A stretch of 13,213 nucleotides of DNA from Betaproteobacteria bacterium HGW-Betaproteobacteria-2 (GTDB lineage: Bacteria > Pseudomonadota > Gammaproteobacteria > Burkholderiales > Methylophilaceae): assembly GCA_002842255.1 (NCBI GenBank), contig PHCM01000018.1, positions 1 through 13,213 on the forward strand, read 5' to 3'. Made by a program: the position numbers and the translations under genes. How positions within the stretch are numbered: position 1 is the first letter of the stretch; each line of letters begins with the position of its first letter. This document shows, piece after piece, positions 9,465 to 13,213 of this stretch. Under the pieces are notes generated by a model. The model was not told where the DNA came from. It ran no database searches and was given only the letters and a program-made list of their open reading frames with translations.

Positions 9465-10054
9465 TGATTCGCATCAATTTACTTCCACATCGCCAGATCA
9501 AGCGGGCTGAGCGGCAGCGTCAGTTCAATCTGATGCTGGTGGCAACTGTAGTGCTTGCTGGTGCCATCATCTTCATGGGTAACACCTATATCGGTGCAAA
9601 AGTCAGTGCCCAGACGGAACGCAATCAGCGTCTGGAGGCTGCAAATGCCAAGCTAGACAAGGAAATCGAGGAGATCAAGGAGCTCAAGAGTCAGATCGGC
9701 AGCGTGCTGGAGCGCAAGCAGATAGTGGAGAATCTGCAAAGTAATCGCAGCCAGGCGGTGGTGGTTCTGGATGAGGTTAGCAGGCAGTTGCCTGAAGGGA
9801 CCTACCTGAAGTTGATCAGCCAGAAGGGTAGTGTCATCGATCTTGAAGGGGTTGCCGATACCAATGCCCGAGTGGCAACCCTGGTACGGAACATGAGCAA
9901 TTCCCAGTGGATGGAGCAACCCAATCTCGTGCAGATCCAAGCCGTCAGTATCGGCAATGTCCGCTACAACGATTTCAAGATGAATGTAAGACTCAAGGCG
10001 CAGCAAGCACCTGAGGTGGAAGCTCCCAAGAAACCGGTGGGGAGAAAATCATGA
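9464..10054 (+). CDS. pilN: Type IV pilus inner-membrane protein PilN
   Basis: PilN is a bitopic inner-membrane protein that links PilM in the cytoplasm to PilO in the periplasm. It is 196 aa. The short cytoplasmic N-terminus carries the PilM-binding INLLP motif (residues 4-8) followed by a basic stretch (RQIKRAERQRQ). One transmembrane helix spans about 22-43, then a periplasmic coiled coil (about 50-95, rich in Glu/Lys/Leu heptads) and a ferredoxin-like domain (about 100-180). The tail is Lys/Pro-rich. GGAG at 9451-9454 precedes the ATG by 9 nt. The start overlaps the pilM stop by one base, and the stop overlaps the pilO ATG by four (ATGA), indicating coupled translation and near-equal amounts of PilN and PilO. 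Confidence 0.96.
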   Translation: MIRINLLPHRQIKRAERQRQFNLMLVATVVLAGAIIFMGNTYIGAKVSAQTERNQRLEAANAKLDKEIEEIKELKSQIGSVLERKQIVENLQSNRSQAVVVLDEVSRQLPEGTYLKLISQKGSVIDLEGVADTNARVATLVRNMSNSQWMEQPNLVQIQAVSIGNVRYNDFKMNVRLKAQQAPEVEAPKKPVGRKS

Positions 10055-10734
10055 AGTTGGAAGATTTCAATAATATTGATTTCAAGAATGCCGGCAATCT
10101 TCCGTTGCCGGTCAAGGCTGTGCTGTTGCTTGGTTTGCTGGTTCTGCTGATAGGTGCTGGTTATTGGTTCATCTGGAACCCGGCCGCCGCAGAGTTGGAG
10201 GGTGCGCGAGCCAAGGAGGGTGAGTTGCGCAAGGTGTTTCTCGACAAGAAGCGCCAATCCATCAATCTAGAGGCTTATAAGGAGCAGATGGTAGAGATCG
10301 AGCGTACATTTGGTGCGTTGCTCAAGCAACTTCCGGACAAGTCGCAGATGGACGGTCTGTTGACCGATATCAATCAGGCAGGTCTTGCACGTGGGCTGGA
10401 ATTCGAATTGTTCAAGCCGGGCAAGGAAGTGATTGGTGATTTTTATGCCGAAATGCCCATTCAGATCAAGGTGGTAGGTAGTTATCATGATCTGGGTGCT
10501 TTCGCGACCGATGTTTCAAAGCTGTCGCGCATCGTTACGCTGAATGACCTTGTGGTGTCTACTGCAGCAGCCAAGGGCAAGGGTGGCAATGAGCAGGCGG
10601 ATGTTTCGCGGCTGGTGATGGAAGCTGTTGCAAAAACCTACCGTTATCTCGATGCCAGCGAAATTGCAGCTAAACGCGAAGCCGAACTGCAAGCCAAAAA
10701 AGGCGCTAAAAACACCAAGGCACCCAAAAAATAA
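10051..10734 (+). CDS. pilO: Type IV pilus inner-membrane protein PilO
   Basis: PilO pairs with PilN in the inner membrane and contacts PilP in the periplasm. The protein is 227 aa: a cytoplasmic N-terminus, one transmembrane helix (about 22-42, VKAVLLLGLLVLLIGAGYWF), a coiled coil (about 45-92), then a ferredoxin-like core with LPDKSQMDGLLTDI (94-107) and the conserved IKVVGSYHDLGAFATDVSKL segment (139-158). The C-terminal tail after about 205 is strongly Lys/Ala-rich and probably disordered. GGGGAG just upstream of the ATG is a strong ribosome-binding site within the pilN end. The stop TAA shares its last A with the ATG of a 13-codon ORF leading to pilP. Confidence 0.96.
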   Translation: MKLEDFNNIDFKNAGNLPLPVKAVLLLGLLVLLIGAGYWFIWNPAAAELEGARAKEGELRKVFLDKKRQSINLEAYKEQMVEIERTFGALLKQLPDKSQMDGLLTDINQAGLARGLEFELFKPGKEVIGDFYAEMPIQIKVVGSYHDLGAFATDVSKLSRIVTLNDLVVSTAAAKGKGGNEQADVSRLVMEAVAKTYRYLDASEIAAKREAELQAKKGAKNTKAPKK

Positions 10735-10775
10735 TGAGTATGCCAATGCACACAACATCGAAAGGTGCTGAATGA
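10734..10775 (+). CDS. Putative 13-codon bridge ORF between pilO and pilP
   Basis: The ATG at 10734 overlaps the pilO stop by one base (TAATG). The frame reads MSMPMHTTSKGAE and ends in a TGA at 10773-10775 that overlaps the pilP ATG as ATGA. It therefore spans the 37-bp gap exactly, with coupling-type overlaps at both ends. It also contains the pilP ribosome-binding site (AAAGG, 10761-10765). There is no family match and no clear ribosome-binding site of its own. It may carry reinitiating ribosomes from pilO to pilP, or be chance in a short gap. Confidence 0.25.
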   Translation: MSMPMHTTSKGAE

Positions 10776-11281
10776 AAGCGGGAAAGATATTGCTTGTTCA
10801 GCTTTGTCTTCTGTTGGCTGCCTGTCAGGGCGGAAAAGGGGACGATCTGGATCAGTTTATTGCAGATGCAGCAAAGGACATGCGGGTGAAAGTCGATCCT
10901 TTGCCCGAAGTGTTGCCTTATACACCAATGGAATACAACGCGGACGGCACCTTGGTAAATCCGTTCAAGGCGCGCAAGGCGATAGCGGATGCGGCCAGCA
11001 AATTGCAGCCGGATATGAACCGGCCCAGGGAGCCACTGGAGTCATATCCTCTGGAAAGTCTCAAGTTCGTTGGATCCATGGAAAAGCAGCAACTGAAGTA
11101 CGGTTTGATCCAAACGCCAGATAATAGTGTGCAACAGGTGAAGATCGGCAATTATATGGGCCAGAATTTCGGTATGGTCACTGATATCCTGGAGTCGGGT
11201 GTGGTGCTCAAGGAAATTGTACGGGATGATCTCAGCGGCGACTGGGTTGAAAGAACTGCAAATGTTGATTTGCAAGATTAG
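10772..11281 (+). CDS. pilP: Type IV pilus lipoprotein PilP
   Basis: PilP is an inner-membrane lipoprotein whose periplasmic domain connects PilN/PilO with the N0 domain of the PilQ secretin. It is 169 aa, normal for the family. A lipoprotein signal peptide ends in the lipobox LAAC with Cys18. A flexible proline-containing stretch with NPFKARKA (63-70) precedes the conserved beta domain: LESLKFVGSM, LIQTPDNSVQQVKIGNYMG, GMVTDI and VKEIV-like LKEIVRDD. The ATG at 10772 has AAAGG 6 nt upstream. A GTG at 10765 in another frame opens an overlapping reading that lacks any pilus-protein features. The stop lies 8 bp before pilQ. Confidence 0.95.
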   Translation: MKAGKILLVQLCLLLAACQGGKGDDLDQFIADAAKDMRVKVDPLPEVLPYTPMEYNADGTLVNPFKARKAIADAASKLQPDMNRPREPLESYPLESLKFVGSMEKQQLKYGLIQTPDNSVQQVKIGNYMGQNFGMVTDILESGVVLKEIVRDDLSGDWVERTANVDLQD

Positions 11282-11289
11282 GGGTGGGG

Positions 11290-13213
11290 ATGATGAATAT
11301 TATTAAAATAATGTTGGGTAAAGCTTCCAGTTTCCTGGTAATTGCTTTTCTGAGCTTGGCGGGGATGTCTGCATTTGCAGAAGATGCGGCTAATCGTATT
11401 GAAAAAATCGATTTTGCTGGATTGCCTGGTGATCGTGTGGCAATAACCATTACAACGACAAACCCTCTGACTAATCCTCCGGCAGGGTTCACTATCAAGA
11501 CACCGCCTAGAATCGCACTGGATTTCCCCAATACTACAAACGGGTTGAATAAAAGCACTCTGGCCGCCGAGCAGGGTGTGCTGAAAAGCGTGAATGTCGC
11601 TCAGGCCAAAGACCGAACACGACTCGTGCTGAACCTGACCAAATCCAGCGGTTATACGACCGAAGTCAAAGGCAACGAAACTATTATCGTATTGCAGGCC
11701 AGTGAGGTGGCGGCCAGTCCGGCAGGCGTAGTGACCAAGTTTGCAGAGGCCAAGGTGGGTGACCAGATACACAGCATCAATAATGTTGATTTTCTCAGGG
11801 GGCAGAATGGCGAAGGTCGTGTCATGATCGACTTGTCCGATGCTTCAGCAGGTATCAACATCAGGGAGCAGGGAAAGAGAATTCTGGTTGATTTCATCAA
11901 CACGGAAATCGATTCCAGTCTTGAGCGTCGTCTGAATGTAACCAACTTTAACACTCCCGTGCTTTATATCGATACGCTCAAGCAGGGCAAGGATGTACGC
12001 ATGGTGATTGAACCCAAGGGCAACTGGGAACAATCTGCCTATCAGGCAGACAAGCGCTTCATCATCGATGTGCGGCCCATTATTGAAGACCCAAACAAGC
12101 TGGTGCAAGGTAGCAAACCCGGCTATGCAGGTGAGAAGCTCTCACTGAATTTCCAGAATATCGATGTGCGTTCGGTGTTGCAGGTTGTGGCTGATTTCAC
12201 CGGTCTCAATATTATTACCAGTGACACTGTGTCCGGCAATCTGACTCTCAGGCTCAAGGATGTGCCCTGGGATCAGGCGCTGGATATCATCATGCAGAGC
12301 AAGGGTCTGACCATGCGCAAGACCGGTAACGTGATCTGGGTTGCGCCGGCGGATGAAGTGGCTGCCAAGGAGAAGCTGGCGCTGGAAGCCTCGCAGCAGA
12401 TTGAGGATCTGGAGCCGATGCGTACGGAAGTCTTTACCTTGCGTTACCAGAAGGCGGAAGACCTGAAGAACCTGATCAGTGACGAAAAGCAGAAGATTCT
12501 TTCCAAACGCGGCAGCGCCGTGGTGGATACCAGAACCAATACCGTGTTTGTGCAGGATACTCCACGCCATCTGGAAAATGTGCAGAGCATCATCAACAAG
12601 ACGGATATTCCGGTCAAGCAAGTCATGATTGAATCCCGTCTGGTGATTGCCGACGAAGGATTCAGCAAGACACTGGGTGCCCGCTTCGGTATCAACCAGT
12701 TGGGTACGGGAGGTCAGAACCGTCTTGTCACCAGCGGTACGATCGGTAACCGGGCTACGGAAATCGCAGCGGATGGCACAGTGACCATGGGTAATCGTAT
12801 GGGTACGCATATGCCGGCTACCTTGAACAGTAATGCCACGATTTTCGGGGTGAGTTCGGATGGTCAGCCTGACCTGATGTCAAACTTGCCGGTAGCCAAT
12901 GCTTTTGGTAACTTTGCCTTCAGTCTGTTCCGTCTGCCGGCAGGCTTCCTGCTGAATCTGGAACTCTCCGCGATGGAAACTGATCAGCGCGGCAAGGTGG
13001 TATCCAGTCCGCGGGTGACCACAGCCAACCAGCAGAAAGCCAGAATCGAACAGGGTACCGAAATTCCGTATCAGGCCGCGACCAGCAGTGGCGCTACCAG
13101 TATCCAGTTCAAGGAAGCTACTCTTAGCCTGGATGTGACACCGCAGATCACGCCGGATGACAAGATCATCATGGATCTGTTGGTCAAGAAAGACCGGGTT
13201 GGCGCAATCTTTG
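11290..13213 (+). CDS. pilQ: Type IV pilus secretin PilQ, 3' end outside window
   Basis: PilQ forms the outer-membrane channel through which the pilus passes. 641 codons are visible with no stop; the reading continues past the edge, and perhaps the last 60-80 residues are missing. Residues 1-30 are a signal peptide with a likely cut after SAFA. Two AMIN domains (about 36-140 and 158-262), which bind peptidoglycan, are followed by the secretin/TonB short N-terminal N0 domain (about 278-355: KLSLNFQNIDVRSVLQVVAD, VPWDQALDIIM), the N1 domain (about 382-447: VFTLRYQKAEDL, VVDTRTNTVFVQD) and the secretin core. The core has the hallmark ELSAMETDQRGKVVSSPRV (558-576) and ARIEQGTEIPYQ (585-596). Two adjacent ATGs (11290, 11293) are possible starts; AGGGG at 11280-11284 fits either, slightly better the second. 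It is the last pil gene seen here. Confidence 0.96.
   Translation, partial: MMNIIKIMLGKASSFLVIAFLSLAGMSAFAEDAANRIEKIDFAGLPGDRVAITITTTNPLTNPPAGFTIKTPPRIALDFPNTTNGLNKSTLAAEQGVLKSVNVAQAKDRTRLVLNLTKSSGYTTEVKGNETIIVLQASEVAASPAGVVTKFAEAKVGDQIHSINNVDFLRGQNGEGRVMIDLSDASAGINIREQGKRILVDFINTEIDSSLERRLNVTNFNTPVLYIDTLKQGKDVRMVIEPKGNWEQSAYQADKRFIIDVRPIIEDPNKLVQGSKPGYAGEKLSLNFQNIDVRSVLQVVADFTGLNIITSDTVSGNLTLRLKDVPWDQALDIIMQSKGLTMRKTGNVIWVAPADEVAAKEKLALEASQQIEDLEPMRTEVFTLRYQKAEDLKNLISDEKQKILSKRGSAVVDTRTNTVFVQDTPRHLENVQSIINKTDIPVKQVMIESRLVIADEGFSKTLGARFGINQLGTGGQNRLVTSGTIGNRATEIAADGTVTMGNRMGTHMPATLNSNATIFGVSSDGQPDLMSNLPVANAFGNFAFSLFRLPAGFLLNLELSAMETDQRGKVVSSPRVTTANQQKARIEQGTEIPYQAATSSGATSIQFKEATLSLDVTPQITPDDKIIMDLLVKKDRVGAIF

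Noticed and set aside
10765..11124. 119-aa open frame overlapping the start of pilP in another frame
   Set aside because: The composition is Ser/Arg/Gly-rich as expected of an out-of-frame reading; the pilP frame carries the lipobox and domain motifs.
12142..12810. 222-aa open frame on the - strand opposite pilQ
   Set aside because: It is antisense to well-conserved secretin domains, has no recognisable domain, and is explained by codon bias of the pilQ strand.

Overview
The window is ordinary-looking chromosomal DNA of moderate GC content, almost fully coding, from a Gram-negative proteobacterium. Best guess is a betaproteobacterium, perhaps a Nitrosomonadales-type lineage. This rests on the divergent mrcA/pilMNOPQ arrangement, the GASTITMQ-type PBP1A, the two-AMIN-domain PilQ, and a small conserved-hypothetical protein of a kind I associate with betaproteobacteria. 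The taxonomic call is inference; no rRNA or other marker is present.

Layout. Positions 1-1704 (+) hold the 3' part of a PAS-GGDEF-EAL cyclic-di-GMP protein that begins before the window. It is followed after 26 bp by a tight + strand biosynthetic run: trpG (1731-2297), trpD (2297-3325), trpC (3389-4177) and hemB (4188-5189). Three tryptophan steps are covered (glutamine amidotransferase, anthranilate phosphoribosyltransferase, indole-glycerol-phosphate synthase), and hemB adds the second step of tetrapyrrole synthesis. trpE is not directly upstream of trpG; the signalling gene sits there instead. On the - strand, converging on hemB with only 5 bp between stop codons, lie a 211-aa hypothetical protein (5195-5830), possibly a degenerate nucleotidyltransferase, and upstream of it mrcA/ponA (5852-8233), a complete bifunctional class A penicillin-binding protein. 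A hairpin with T-runs on both sides overlaps the last codons of mrcA and could terminate transcription in both directions.

A 142-bp AT-rich intergenic region (8234-8375) carries back-to-back sigma70-like promoters, one for mrcA (-) and one for pilM (+). From 8376 to the window end runs the type IV pilus alignment/secretin operon pilM-pilN-pilO-pilP-pilQ, with overlapping starts and stops. pilQ runs off the right edge and lacks its C-terminus.

How the genes work together: PilM (cytoplasm) binds the PilN N-terminus; PilN and PilO form inner-membrane heterodimers; the lipoprotein PilP links them to the PilQ outer-membrane secretin. Assembling this complex requires crossing peptidoglycan, which PBP1A synthesises. 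I did not find a convincing novel system. The points most worth checking are the signalling gene in the trpE position, the terminator shared across a convergent gene pair, a 13-codon bridge ORF between pilO and pilP, and the hypothetical protein.
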